The position numbers and the translations under genes were made by a program. The notes under the pieces are model-generated. The model was not told the DNA's origin, made no database searches, and saw only the letters and a list, made by a program, of their open reading frames with translations. DNA of 64,000 nt, taken from Patiria pectinifera (Eukaryota; Echinodermata; Asteroidea; Valvatida; Asterinidae). The stretch covers positions 22,670,905 to 22,734,904 of the forward strand of contig CM057134.1 in NCBI GenBank assembly GCA_029964075.1. The letters run 5' to 3'. Position 1 is the stretch's first letter; the number at the start of each line of letters is the position of its first letter. Below are positions 52,494 to 63,991 of the stretch, one piece after another.

Positions 52494-52696
52494 TAGAAGC
52501 ACACTCACCCTCTTTAAAGCGATGGAAATTCGTCCCCCCTTTTCAGACGTCTGTTTTTCGTGTCATTTCGTGTTGAAGTTTAGAATGGATACACCACCGT
52601 GCACAAATGAACCTGGAAATTATACGAAATACAGACTTCTGAAAGAGGGGGGGGGACTAATTTTTTATCGCTTTAAAGAGGGCGAGTGTGCTTCTA
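52494..52696. mobile_element. TIR MITE, TAGAAGCACACTC ends
   Basis: 203 bp: left TAGAAGCACACTCACCCTCT then TTAAAGCGAT, right the inverse of TAGAAGCACACTCGCCCTCT then TTAAAGCGAT. Inner words CAGACGTCTG / CAGACTTCTG also pair. The flanking TTT on both sides may be the target duplication. Confidence 0.8.
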
Positions 52697-52704
52697 TTTT
52701 TTTC

Positions 52705-53200
52705 TACGCCAGTAGGGACAAGAGTTCAATCCAACACACACAATAACCGCAACTGTAATCGACTTATCGGGTATAATGGGAGACTTTAATGAGCAAAGGC
52801 GAGAACGCACATTGAGCAATAAACGATAGAACAAAGACAGACAGGGCGAAGGTCACGAACGCTAGAGGGCGTAATCATTACTACTGGCGTGACCTCTTTT
52901 TTTCACTTTTGAAACAAGGCAAAGAACTTAAACAATGAGTCCCTCTTACAGAAAATATATTAGAAGGAAAACGAAGGATATGGCTTTTTGTAGCTGCGCT
53001 CAATTGAAACAAGAAACAAAAGCTAAACATGTAATATCAAAATGGAATCTAATGCTACATAAAGGAAAAAAAATGGGCCATCATAGGGGTAGACTGCCCT
53101 CCAGCCCTGGGGATTATTCTGCCCCAAATGTGCCAATCCATAGGAAGGCATTATATATCTTGTCCTACACACTACAAATGTTCACACAGTCACGGATCAG
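52705..53200 (-). repeat. Possible LTR at the 3' end of the retrotransposon fossil
   Basis: Immediately beyond the C-terminal-like coding tail on the minus strand. It contains a pyrimidine-rich stretch, ATTAAA-type polyadenylation words (minus strand, near 52790) and a T-rich start. No second LTR was found for comparison, so this is inference from position. Confidence 0.3.
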
Positions 53201-53379
53201 TGTCAATAATCAGTCAAGTAGTCATCAAGGTATGCGGGTGGTTTGCGTTGGCGGGATGAGCGTCTTGCGGGTGAGCGTGGGCAAGAGATGCTCATGTCTC
53301 CATGGCTGTTTGTTGGAATCGTGGGCTGTGGAGTAGATGACACATGACAGGGGTGTGAGTGGAGTAAAAAAAAAAATAG

Positions 53380-54470
53380 CTGAAAATAGCTGAACCTGTA
53401 AATAGCCGAACCTGCGAGCGCGAAGCCCTTACGGCGTGGGGTCCGGGAAGGAGTTAAAATATGGAAAGCGTGGTCGAATTTCCGAGTTTTCATATACATG
53501 TTGGCCATTTAGGCAGTTTCAAGCCAATATGAAGGAAAAGTTGACTTAAAAACATGCATAAATTGCGAAACATTTTCGACCAATAGTGCAGATATGATAC
53601 ACATCGTCATCGCGTGTCCCGGCTTCTTGAAGTTCTGATCGAGTTGCCTAATTTCTGCCCATTAACCATGTGTTCCATCCAAATCCATTTCCACGGATTC
53701 GTAACCTGAGGATCGGTCTTGTCAATGTCCGTATCAAACTCCGAACCTCTTTGGATAATAACACTCTTGCGGAATTAATGTCGTCAAAATACGTTCGAAA
53801 CATTTGAAACGACACACTAACGTACGTATCAGCATGCAGCGGAATACATGCAGCAGGATGCATGCATGCAATGAAATGCACACATGAACTTTGCCCCGCA
53901 TGATGCCCTCTATACCGGCGAGGCACGGCGACAATTTACTAGTCTTATTCAAGGCTTTATATTTGCAACAAGACGATGTTTACAGCGAGTTATTGTGGAG
54001 ATCATTGCGTGTCACTACATGCATAGACACAGAAACGGCCGCAAAGAGTCCCAACGTGCTTCATGGCGCATGTGTGAATATTCATATTTATCTCCAGCCA
54101 ATCACTGCACAATGACTGTTGGTTCCCCGGATGCTGTTTACATGTTGTGTACAATACATTGTACACACGCAGCTTCGAGCTGAAAAATGCATGCACATGG
54201 CATCGTATAGTACACACGTACGTACGTACAATGAATTCTCGCTTGCACGCACCCCAGAGCTACGTGTACATGTACAATGTATGTTGTAGAGAGCGGATCG
54301 CATGCGGTCGGCGGCGGCGGAAAATAAAATAGACGGAAATAAAATCAATGCTTATGCGCAGGGGAAAAGGCGGGGGGAAATCTGGACCATCGGCAGAAAA
54401 AAAGCGGAAAACAAAATGTGGCACGCTGAACAAAAAAGCGGAAATCCGCCAAATAGCGGCTACTTCCAGA
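53380..54470. other. Sequence interrupting the retrotransposon tail
   Basis: It contains a hAT-family core fragment at 53412-53450 (GCGAGCGCGAAGCCCTTACG then GCGTGGGGTCCGGG). The remainder is unassigned, with ATGCATGCATGCA, ACGTACGTACGTAC and GTACATGTACA microsatellite-like words. Overlapping open frames are chance. Confidence 0.45.
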
Positions 54471-57081
54471 GAGGGGGATCCAGTAGCTTGCTTAGCAGGT
54501 GTCGAGAGTATGATTGGTATGGCAGGTGGTGTGGGTGGAGCTGGTGCTATGTCAGCGTCTGCTTCATCAGCCCTGTTATGAATATCGGGCCGTTCTGATG
54601 GAAATGGTGGATCGATATCAGAGTGGGAGGGTACCTAATTGAAACACTCTGAGCGTTTAACATGTTAGGATGTGCTCCGGAGTTGGTTCCCGATGAATTT
54701 ACGGACACTGCACCACAACCCATCAATGGCTGTCACAAGGTACCGGTTTTGTCCTTTTGTTTTGTTGCAGTCACCATGGAGGTATACTAAGTCCCCGATG
54801 GCAACAACAGTGTCAGATGCAATTCTGCCTGATGGTGTCTTCGACTTTTCACTGTGGGGGTGATTAGCGTTGCGAAGGTCGTGCTGGTCAAAAATCAACT
54901 GTCGATCGGTGATGGGAATCTGGTTGTTTGTGAACTGATCCCGTTGATACCACATCTCGCGAGCGGAAAGACCACAGGAGCGTATGCGGGAATTCAGGCA
55001 AGATGTGGCTAATGCAAGAGTCAGCGGTGTTACGGCGCCACCCATGGGATCATGGTGCAGGAGGTTGTCTTCCAGCTCTCGTACAGCCTTTTTGGCAACT
55101 GGATTCTTGTTGATATTCTTGATGCGGCCAATTTCTATGGTCAACCTGTGCTGCTGCAGGAGCTCATCAGTCACAAGGGACTTGAAACCTGGTGCTGGGT
55201 CAGTACGGATTACAGCTGGGGCACCGTCAAATGGGCGTAACTCAATGCAAAGGCTAATAAGTGCGTCCCGAAGGGTGGTGTGTGGTTCATCCTCTATGAA
55301 GCATGTGGCTGTGAAAGACGTGACACTCTCAAGTACAACAAGAATGAGCTGACGACTTCGTTTGATAACGTCGGCCGCGAAGGATATGCCGACAGCATCT
55401 GGTGGATCTTCGGTGGTTTGGGGCTTTACGGTAGTGGGGGCATTGCGGAGAGCAGCGCATTGGTGACAACTAGGCGAGATTTTCTCAATGGACTTGTCCA
55501 TGTCGAGGGCGTAGAAGTAGCGATGGACAACGCACTTGAGTTGTTGGCATGATGGATGGTTGAGCTGGATGTGAAGGGCAGTGAGGAGGCCATCCAAAAC
55601 CTGTCGTGGGACAACAATGCACTCCCGTATGGGAGCAAGTGGCTCATCTCTGCGAACGATCAGGAGCCCATCTTTGGCGATGGTGGCGATGTTGAGGTAC
55701 CGTTTGACATCTTTGGCATTGGTGACCTTTTTGGAGGGACGAGTGCCTTGCAGAAGATGAGCATGCGTACGGCGCAAATCTGGGAACTCTGCCTGCAAGT
55801 TTGCCCAGGCTGATCGACTGGTGAATGGCAGCTTCACCTTGCCAGTGACAATGTCCTGTGTAGAGATGCGCTGGACGACGGAATCCTCTGTATGCTTCAC
55901 GAACGAGCAGATTTGGCAAGCAGAGTCAGTGCACTCTGAGGCATTTCGACTGGCAAAGTCTGATGGGATATTTGCTGACCCTGCGAGATGGCGGACTGTG
56001 GCTTGAAAGCGGCTGACAGTCGACAGAAATGTAGATACGCGGGGGCTGGCGGAAAATTCTCCACGGCATAACTTCTCAAAAGCTTGAACAAAGGGTTTGC
56101 TGTCGGTGAGGATGGATGTTTTGTGTGTAGATTGAATGATGTATGGGCTGAAGTGCTTAGTGGCAGCAGCAATTGACAGGGCCTCTACTTCACACGGGAG
56201 CCAAGTTGGCTGATGCCCACGAAGTTTGGCACTGAAGAAGCCGGCAAGGAGCAGCGTACCATGGCGTGTGACATACATAGTTGCACCAATGCCATGATTC
56301 TTGACAGCTCCGTCTGTGACAATCCATAACTGGTCATCTGGGCGAGGTAAAGTGACTGTACGGGCTTTAGAGAGGGAAGCCTGAGCATTGGAGAAGGCGG
56401 TGCGAGTGACGTCAGTCCATTGAAGGCGATCAACCGATTGACGTCGAGCCACGACGCTATCTAGGGGTGATATGATTGAGGCACAGTTGGGAAGGACGCG
56501 GGCAAGGACCTTGTATGCCATGATGAAAGAATGCAGGCCTGCAACTTTCTCAGGAATGGAGCATGATGCAAGGGTCGCGACGTGATGAGGACTCGCACGG
56601 AGTGTTCCCAGGGACCAAACCCATCCCAGTATGGTGGTCGTCTCTGGGCAGATGACAGTCTTTTTGGCAGAGAGGCGAAGATCGCATTTGTACAGGGTAT
56701 GCAGGACCCGCCTCCAATTATGCAACAGTTCGTTGTGAGTGTTGCCACCACAATACAGGTCATCTGCGATTTTGGCTACTATGCCCTCCTTCAGCAGGTC
56801 TCCCAGCACGCGGCACATTTGTAAGCCTTTCAAGTGCAGTTTCTGAGCCCGGCATGCCCATTGCTGACCTGGTGTAGACGAGAATTCCGCTGAAAGGGGT
56901 GGCTACTCCGCAGTACTTCATGGAGTCGCGGGATAGGGGGATTTGGTAGAAGGCGTTGGTGAGGTCAGTGGCAATAATGTGTTTCCACTGTGCGATTTGT
57001 CGCAGGGTGGAGTTGACATCAGGCATGAGGGCAGGCTGTGGCTTGCTATAGCAGCCAACATCGGCGAAGGCTGTGACTAAT

Positions 57082-57111
57082 CAAAAGCCTCCATTTGACT
57101 GGAGGCTTTTG
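57082..57111. repeat. Perfect 12-bp-stem hairpin
   Basis: CAAAAGCCTCCA, loop TTTGAC, TGGAGGCTTTTG. It sits between the gag-like and reverse-transcriptase-like regions of the fossil. Confidence 0.8.
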
Positions 57112-58118
57112 GGGAGGGGTTGAGGTATTCGACTGTGATGCCTACTTCCTCTGGACGTGCAAAGACACCTTTCTATTCAAGATCGTCAAATTTGTGTTGA
57201 AGCTCCTGCAGTTTGTCCTTTGAATACTGTGGGAGGCGCCCCTTGCGCTGTGGGGGCGAGAGGGGCGTCGTTGTGGTTGACGTAGTTTGGACCTGGGTTG
57301 CAAGCCGAAAGACGGGCGTGAAGGGGGAGAGCGTGAGGTTGCTGTACGCATTGCCTTTGCGTCATCGGAGGCATGAACTTCCTCCAGGAGCGAGTCAAGG
57401 GCTTGTGATATCTCAGGCTTGATGGAGGCGATTGTACATGACCGGAGCTCTGTACCGTATCGCTGCTTTACTAACTTTGGCAGACTGGTATGTATCAGTC
57501 GCAACCATGTTAGGACAATAAAGTTCTCTAGGGAGGGAGACAGTTCCTCATCCTCAGTAACTGGCTGGCCATGATGGGAAATTCCGCTGTCCCAGCGGAG
57601 TAAATTGTCCTCTGCAAATGCCATGAGGCGCTGACACAGGTCTTCTGGTCGCTCATCTGGGCGGAGGTGGATGTCAGAAAAGTCAATAAAGTGGGCGCCA
57701 GTTGATTGAAAGCCAAAGTGTAGGCGTATGACTTGCCATATGGTCTGTACTGAGGTTGAGTTCTAGATAATGGTATTTCTGGATATCACGGGGCAATAAT
57801 TTGCGATTTGCCCCAACATTAGCTCAAGCATAGTTACTTTTTGCTGGGCAGTTTTGCGTTTGTCCACTGGGACTGTGTCATTGTCATCCTGGAAACCTCG
57901 TAGGGGGGCTGTTTTAGTTTTCTTCCCCCACTGACAGCCCTTCACTAAGAATGGAGCAAAGTTGGAATCAAGTGAGAGCGTATATTGAAGGTTTTGCCGC
58001 CAGTTCTCGAAAGTGTTTACTGTTTCTACCTTGCTCAAGCACCACTGCTTCGTATGGAATTCCATCTCTGCCAAGTTACACGGCGCATGTATGGGAGATC
58101 CAAACAAAAATCCAAAAC

Positions 58119-58350
58119 ATGCGCCGTCGACGGCGCATTGTCGCGTCGTGCCGTCGCATAGTGCCGTCGCATAGTCGCGTCGTGCCGTCGCATAGTGCCG
58201 TCGCATTGTTGCGTCGCATATTCGCGTCGTGCCGTCGCGTCGTGCCGTCGCATTGTTTTGTACTGTTTGTATAGGGCCGTCGCATTGTCGCGTCGTGCCG
58301 TCGCATTGTCGCGTCGTGCCGTCGCATAGTCGCGTCGTGCCGTCGCATTG
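58119..58350. repeat. GCGACGGCACGAC minisatellite, left arm
   Basis: Irregular tandem of GTCGCATTGTCGCGTCGTGC and shorter variants, beginning with the perfect 20-bp palindrome ATGCGCCGTCGACGGCGCAT. A unique interruption, TTTTGTACTGTTTGTATAGG, is kept in both arms, showing one common origin. Confidence 0.9.
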
Positions 58351-61300
58351 TCGCATTTTATAGGGGCCTATCTTGGGTTTCGTCAAATGAGGGCGAGCTC
58401 GGCCTTGGTGTTTTTCTCTGCTTGCTAGCCTGAGCTGAGGCTGTGCTTCAATCATGGACAATATTTTACGTCAATGTGTTTAATAGGAAGGGGCGTAATC
58501 ATACATGTCGCCACTACATTTTAAGTTAAATGGAATGGAGTTTGGCCGCCACCATGCATTTAAGTTTTTATCAGACTTGTGTTTTCTTAAAAAGAAGTGG
58601 TTTTCTGGCTAGGAAAATAGCAAGGAAGAACCGGTTTTGTGCAAGCAAAATTCAGGGAACAATCTGTTGATACTAATATTAAACTTGTTGGAAAGTTCCA
58701 AAGTCATTCCAAGAAAGTTGCCGCCGTGAATTAGGGTTTAAAACAAGGGAGGAGGATGGGATTTGCTATCAGCATCAGCAGGGCCGTTCCTCATTCCTTT
58801 CTTTATATGGGATGTATGATCAAATTGGAGTACGAGGGGCTTTGCGAGCTGATGAATTTTTTTGAAAACATTGTATTTGCAACCAGCTAGGGAAGATTTC
58901 CATTTATTTAAGACTTAGAAGCGCTGGTATGGATACCTGTGTAAGTATATGACTAAACTGCCTAGAGCGTATTTGTTAAAGTTTTCTTCTTTTTTGGAAA
59001 TTCAATACAATACGCATATAGGGAGTAAAATCAGTTCCACTGCTGGGTTGCAGTGATGGATGGGTTACAACTTGTTAACACATACCTCGCAAGCGGGCCC
59101 ATTAGATTGGTGATAACCGGAGAGCGGGAGTTTTTAAAAACTCATCCGCGTTTAGGCGATGCAGGGACTGGTTTGTGTACATGTGGTTTTTGTTTCTAGT
59201 TCACTTAATGATTTGATTTATACCGGTGATAATATGCCGTCCCACCTGTTTTTCTTTTTTGTGTGTCGGGGGAAACAGTGCATATTTTCTGTGCCCTTTT
59301 TACGCACTTCATCAGTCACCCTTTGTTTAATTCTTTTATACGTATTTACTTTATTGCTAATGATGGTAAAGAATATTTTACGCGTTAGCATTTCTTGTAA
59401 TGATCAGACTAAGTGGATTCCTTATTTATTTTTTTTTATTTCGAAATCCATGCCTAAATGACCATTATGTTAGTTCTGTTCTTCAAGAAGTTCCAATAGG
59501 ACTTGTACGTTCTCCTCATCAAAGGTTTTTTTTCTTGGTTGGATGGTTGAGATGGGTTAATCCTTGATCGGACCAGGCCATCTTTTATGTTTTTTTGTCG
59601 TTTGTATGCCAGGATGGGTTGGGTCGCAAAGAATGCACTGAGGAAATCATTATCGCTGATCAGATTCCAGTGTTTCAGAAGGGCCTGCTTAGGGGCTGGG
59701 TGTTTAATTTGTGGGTGGTAGGGTAAAACAAAGACCAGCGGGATATTCTTTTCGGTTTTTGCACGCTTTTTAGAGTTCACGCGAGTTTCGCCTTTTTGGG
59801 GAAGAAGGCTAAATCTTCTTGGTTGTATCCGCGTTTTTGTAGTTTGTCTTTGAAGAATTCAACCTTCTCCTCAAATTCTTTTGAGTGTGTGCATATACGG
59901 TCATATTTCATTATTTCTCCCTTAATCAAACCGCCAAACACTGACTCAGGGTGGGCTGAATCTCGAGCAAGATACTGAAAGGTATCAGTTTTTTTGGTTG
60001 CTACTCGAGTATCCAGTTTCCCTTCTTTTTTGAACCGTTCGCCTTTGTAGATGACGAGGTCGAGGAAGGTGACTTGACTGTTTGAAATCTCTGACGTGAA
60101 CTTGAGCGTGGGATGAATTTGGTTTAGAGTATGGACGAGGTCACCGGCTTGGTCTTCGTTACCGTTAAATATTATTAAGACGTCGTCCCTGTATCTCATG
60201 CAACTCACAATTGAAGGATTGTGTGGGAGAATAATTTCTTTTTCATATTTGAACAGGGTTATATCGCATATTTCTGGACTGCATTCGCTTCCCATAGCCA
60301 CGCCAATTTTCTGTCTGAAGAACTTTCCATTGAATTCAAATATGTTTCGATGCATGATAAGTTCCAGGAGACAGCGAGCGTGTTCTCTTGTAGGTTTGGG
60401 TATTGCCTACAGACTGCTATCGGCAACTTCAAGTGCATCGCAAACTGATTCAATTGCCTCATCTTGTGGGCAGTTCGTATACATGGACACAATATCCAAT
60501 GTGATCAATAGGCTATCCTGCTTCAATGTCACGTTGTTTAGTTTTTCAAGCACATGCCCGGAATCGCGTGTATATGTGCTTTGTTGTTTGACAATCGGAA
60601 GCAGAAAATAGTCTATGTATTTTGAAATTGATTGAGTCAGACCTCCGCAACCACTAATAATAGGCCTCCCCACAAACCGCGTTTCTTTGGGTGCTTCTTT
60701 GTGAACTTTCGGTGAGAGGTAGAGGCAAGGAGTTTTTATGTCGTGGTTGTCATGGTTGAGAAACTCAAATGTTTTTTTTGGATATTACTCCATCAATGTG
60801 AAGTTTGCGTATGGCTTGAGCGACCTGTTGCGCGGTGTCCCCAGTCAGATCCCTATCAATCTCTTCATAATGTGGGCCTGATAATTGTCGTAGCCTCTCA
60901 TGTATATAGTCCTGTCTGTTCAAAACACATACACCGCGGCCTTTATCGTATTGTTTAATGACTATGGCTCGTCTTTGCTTAAGGCCGATCAGAGCAATGC
61001 GTTCCGCTTTTGATATGTTAGATTTTACATTTTTTATTTCCAACTTGGATAATTCCTCCACATACCAGTGCCTCTAAGTCTTAAATAAACGGAAATCTTC
61101 CCTAGCTGGTTGCAAATACAATGTTTCAAAAAAATTCATTAGCTCGCAGAGCCCCTCGTACTCCAATTTTATCATACATCCCATAAAAAGAAAGGAATGA
61201 GGAACGGCCCTGCTGATGCTGATAGCAAATCCCATCCTCCTCCCTTGTTTTAAACCCTAATTCACGGCGGCAACTTTCTTGGAATGACTTTGGAACTTTC

Positions 61301-61563
61301 CAACAATTTATTAGTATCAACAGGTTCTTCCTTGCTATTTTCCTAGCCAGAAAACCACTTCTTTTTAAGAAAACACAAGTCTGATAAAAACTTAAATGCA
61401 TGGTGGCGGCCAAACTCCATTCCATTTAACTTAAAATGTAGTGGCGACATGTATGATTACGCCCCTTCCTATTAAACACATTGACGTAAAATATCGTCCA
61501 TGATTGAAGCACAGCCTCAGCTTAGGCTAGCAAGCAGAGAAACCCAAGATAGGCCCCTATAAA

Positions 61564-61795
61564 ATGCGACAATGCGACAATGCGACAATGCGACGGCACG
61601 ACGCGACAATGCGACGGCACGACGCGACAATGTGACGGCACGACGCGACAATGCGACGGCCCTATACAAACAGTACAAAACAATGCGACGGCACGACGCG
61701 ACGGCACAACGAGACGGCACGACGGCACGACGCAACTATGCGATGGCACGACGCGACTATGCGACGGCACGACGCGACAATGCGCCGTCGATGGC
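61564..61795. repeat. GCGACGGCACGAC minisatellite, right arm
   Basis: Inverse copy of the left-arm array, with the same CCTATACAAACAGTACAAAA interruption and a different number and order of units. The end palindrome carries one change (ATGCGCCATCGACGGCGCAT read inversely). Peptide-like repeats (CDGTTRQ) in open frames here are by-products. Confidence 0.9.
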
Positions 61796-61819
61796 GCATG
61801 TTTGGGATTCTTGCTTGGA

Positions 61820-61920
61820 ATACTGTGATAGCATGTCACAGAAATGTGGAATTCTGTGATAGGCTATCGTGGAATCATGGAATACTGTGATAGCTTATCA
61901 CGGAAATGTGGAATATCGTT
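61820..61920. repeat. TGATAGCYTATCACGG satellite-like repeats
   Basis: Three or four units of about 31 bp with GGAATACTGTGATAGC, TATCACGGAAATGTGGAA and inverses. Related to the array at 62765-63120. Confidence 0.7.
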
Positions 61921-61982
61921 AGGCCGAATAAAAAAACAAAATGTTTCTCGTGCGGGTTTTCGAAAAAAAGGAGGAAGCGGGG

Positions 61983-62472
61983 CAACCTCGTCCCCAGTGC
62001 TTACTTTATTTCCAACCTGGTTTCCAATAGTAAACCCTGGATAGGAAACTTTCTTCCTGATTCGATACCGCAATTGGCTAGTAATGGATTTTTATCGTGT
62101 ACTTGGTGTTATTATTCACAACGTGCAGTACGTGTTTTCGCGATCATTTGTCCATGCCTTCTCGAAAATACTAATTTCCTTTTCAATATGGTCATATTAA
62201 TATGAAATATGATACTGCATGTTGTCTCGATAAAATCGTAACAGCTTAATTTTAAAACTCATGCCGTGCTCGCGCTGCGACGAATGGACTCTGTTTTTAC
62301 CCCAGACACCGCATACAAAAACAAACGCTAATGTAACGCATATCCAGGCACCAGACTATTCCTCATTTGCATACGTGTTCAAAAATCTTGCACATGCAAA
62401 TGATCCAATACCAGGGTGAGAGAGCAGGTAGTGATGGGTGCGTACTGTTCGACACCCTGGGGACGAGGTTGG
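61983..62472. mobile_element. Possible TIR element, CTGGGGACGAGGTTG ends
   Basis: CAACCTCGTCCCCAG at 61983-61997 is the inverse of CTGGGGACGAGGTTG at 62458-62472. The repeated tips face each other over about 490 bp; nothing coding lies between them. Confidence 0.5.
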
Positions 62473-62764
62473 AAGCAGGGCTTTTTATTTTTATTTGTTT
62501 CAAGATGGCCGCCATTTCCTGCAATTGTTGGTGTTTCCACTGTTCAAAGACACTTTTAAAATGAAAGAAAAGTTGGACAAGAGAACTGAACATATTTACA
62601 GTGTCATTTAGATTTGTATTGGTCTACAATTTATTTTCCGATGCATTTGTGGACTTTTTCGGTGTTTTTTTTACTGCATTTTTCAAAAATAAAAAATAAT
62701 TAAAAAATTCAGGCGGCCTCCAAAAAGGAAGTGGGCGGGGACGAGAAACATGTTTTTTTTTACT

Positions 62765-63120
62765 TCGCCTTGTAGCCTATCACAGAAACATAGATTTTGG
62801 TGATAGGCTATTGGGAAAGTGGGTAATTCAATGATGAGCTATCGTGGAAACGTGCCTTGGAATTTTGTGATATGCTAACGATATCATGGCATATCGTTTT
62901 GCCACAATAAAACAATTCCATGTTGCTGAGATACCCTATCGCGGTATTCCACATTTTGGCTATCACAGTATTCCGCATTTCCACGACAGCATATCTCGGA
63001 ATTCCACTTATTTGTGATAGCCTATCACTGAATGCGATTGCCACGTTTCCACGATAACCTACCACGGATTTCCACGTTTCCATGATAGGCTTTCATGGAA
63101 TTCAGCATTTTCATGATGGG
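62765..63120. repeat. Inverted-motif satellite array
   Basis: About ten to twelve diverged units of 28-32 bp containing CTATCACGGAATTCCAC or inverse GTGGAAACGTGATAGGCT words. Orientation alternates, so neighbouring units can pair. Confidence 0.7.
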
Positions 63121-63239
63121 CTAACGCTGCATTCCTAGTTGTCAAGATATTTTATGATAGAACTCTATGTTTTCAAGATATTTTATCTCAGTAACGCAGT
63201 AACTCGGATGGTCATATAGGCCTACGCTTCCGTAACACA

Positions 63240-63347
63240 TAAAGTCTAAATGTGAAAATAAAAACTTGACAAAGTTCTACATGTTCAGGTACATGGTCCA
63301 AGTGTGGCCTTTATTTACGGAGGTAGTCCGGCCACAATTATGGGGCT
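63240..63347. repeat. Inverse copy of the repeat at 52359-52472
   Basis: AAAGTCTAAATGTGAAAATA then AAAACTTGACAAAGTTCTAC through ATTATGGGGC mirrors 52359-52472. Confidence 0.75.
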
Positions 63348-63748
63348 AGTATAGTAGTAATTTGACACCATTTGACAATATTTCACAATTAAGTTGCGCT
63401 GACGCAATTCTAAATAACGCTATTCTAACGCGATTCCACCGCGATAGGTCAGCATGATTGTCGGTACCACCACTGGCACTGCACCATGGAGCTATCCATG
63501 CACAGACCATTTCCATTTGCGAAACCGGGCAATCAACTGTACGCATGGCCGGTTTCGAATTTCCCAAAGTAAACTTTTTATATGGATTGGAGGTTTGACA
63601 TTGTGGTCAATATCACTAAAACAATCATGCATGACTAACAAAATACCCGCCAATCGTGTAGTGTAGGGCCTGGTATAGGGAACAAAATCCACTTTAAAAT
63701 TATTAGACCGACCAAACTAGGTCAACATTCTCAATAAACAGGTATTTC

Positions 63749-63991
63749 ATAGATAGAGGGCAGGGATTTGATTTTTTTAAGGGAAATTTGGGGGTAAAAT
63801 GACGATGACAGCACGGCGCCAACACGCAACCCCAAAATAAAGATGGCGATCACCACGCAATGTATCGTGAACATGCACGGCGCGCTGAATCGCAAGGCAC
63901 AAACCGCGCAGGAAAATCGTGATTTCTACCCCAAGAACCTGTTCAAATTGCAAAACGGGTGTCACTAGAATTGAGAAAAGTCTGCTTTTGA
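63749..63991. repeat. Second copy of the dispersed repeat at 27658-27903
   Basis: Same orientation and order of blocks (AGATAGAGGGCAGG, GGGTAAAATGACGATGA, AAAATAAAGATGGCGATCAC, TTCTACCCCAAGAAC, GTCTGCTTTTG). Runs up to the window end. Confidence 0.7.

Larger units (their letters stand above)
53203..58080 (-). mobile_element. LTR retrotransposon fossil, Ty3/Gypsy-like (gag and pol)
   Basis: Minus strand, 5' to 3': gag-like region about 58070-57140 ([38 protein letters not shown]), reverse transcriptase about 57030-56500 ([24 protein letters not shown]), RNase H about 56300-55900 ([18 protein letters not shown]), integrase zinc finger and core about 55600-54950 and C-terminal region to 54665. 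A likely tail, RRSSRQRKPPAYLDDYLTDY, lies at about 53270-53203 beyond a further insertion. The pol frame at 56833-54665 is open for 722 codons, so this copy is younger than the Gypsy fossil at 5-7 kb. It is broken, with roughly four or more interruptions plus insertions. BEL/Pao affinity is less likely but not excluded. Confidence 0.8.
58099..61819 (-). mobile_element. Penelope-like retroelement between 0.8-kb inverted terminal repeats
   Basis: The arms 58099-58931 and 61061-61819 are inverse copies at roughly 90 percent by eye. Between them the minus strand codes for a Penelope-type reverse transcriptase: ALIGLKQRRAIVIKQYDKGR (N-terminal motif, about 60970), GRPIISGCGGLT then LLITLDIVSMYTNCPQDEAI (about 60670-60430), FFRQKIGVAMGSECSPEICD and SCMRYRDDVLIIFNG (about 60330-60180, catalytic YRDD), TFLDLVIYKGE (about 60070) and LLKHWNLISDNDFL...ILAYKRQKNIKDGLVRSRI (about 59700-59560). 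The right arm holds the 5' part of the ORF. Penelope elements are known to carry pseudo-LTRs in direct or inverted orientation. No GIY-YIG endonuclease was recognised after the RT. Several frame breaks are present. Confidence 0.85.

Noticed and set aside
52935-53336. 133-codon plus-strand frame
   Set aside because: It is antisense to the tail and probable terminal region of the retrotransposon fossil; no recognisable protein.
57763-58461. 232-codon minus-strand open frame
   Set aside because: It runs from the minisatellite of one element into the gag-like region of another, so it is an accidental join and not a gene.
58848-58875. Second CTGATGA...GAAAAC match in the left arm
   Set aside because: There is no stem II, and the same bases are part of the coding-derived sequence in the other arm.
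59285-59325. Hammerhead-ribozyme-like core on the minus strand (CTGATGA ... GAAA) downstream of the Penelope-like RT
   Set aside because: Penelope-like elements are known to carry hammerheads, but stem II here starts with an A-A mismatch and no convincing partner for stems I and III with a cleavage site was found nearby.
61572-61890. Overlapping frames with repeated CDGTTRQ/ATARRDN peptides
   Set aside because: These are by-products of the minisatellite, open in several frames at once.
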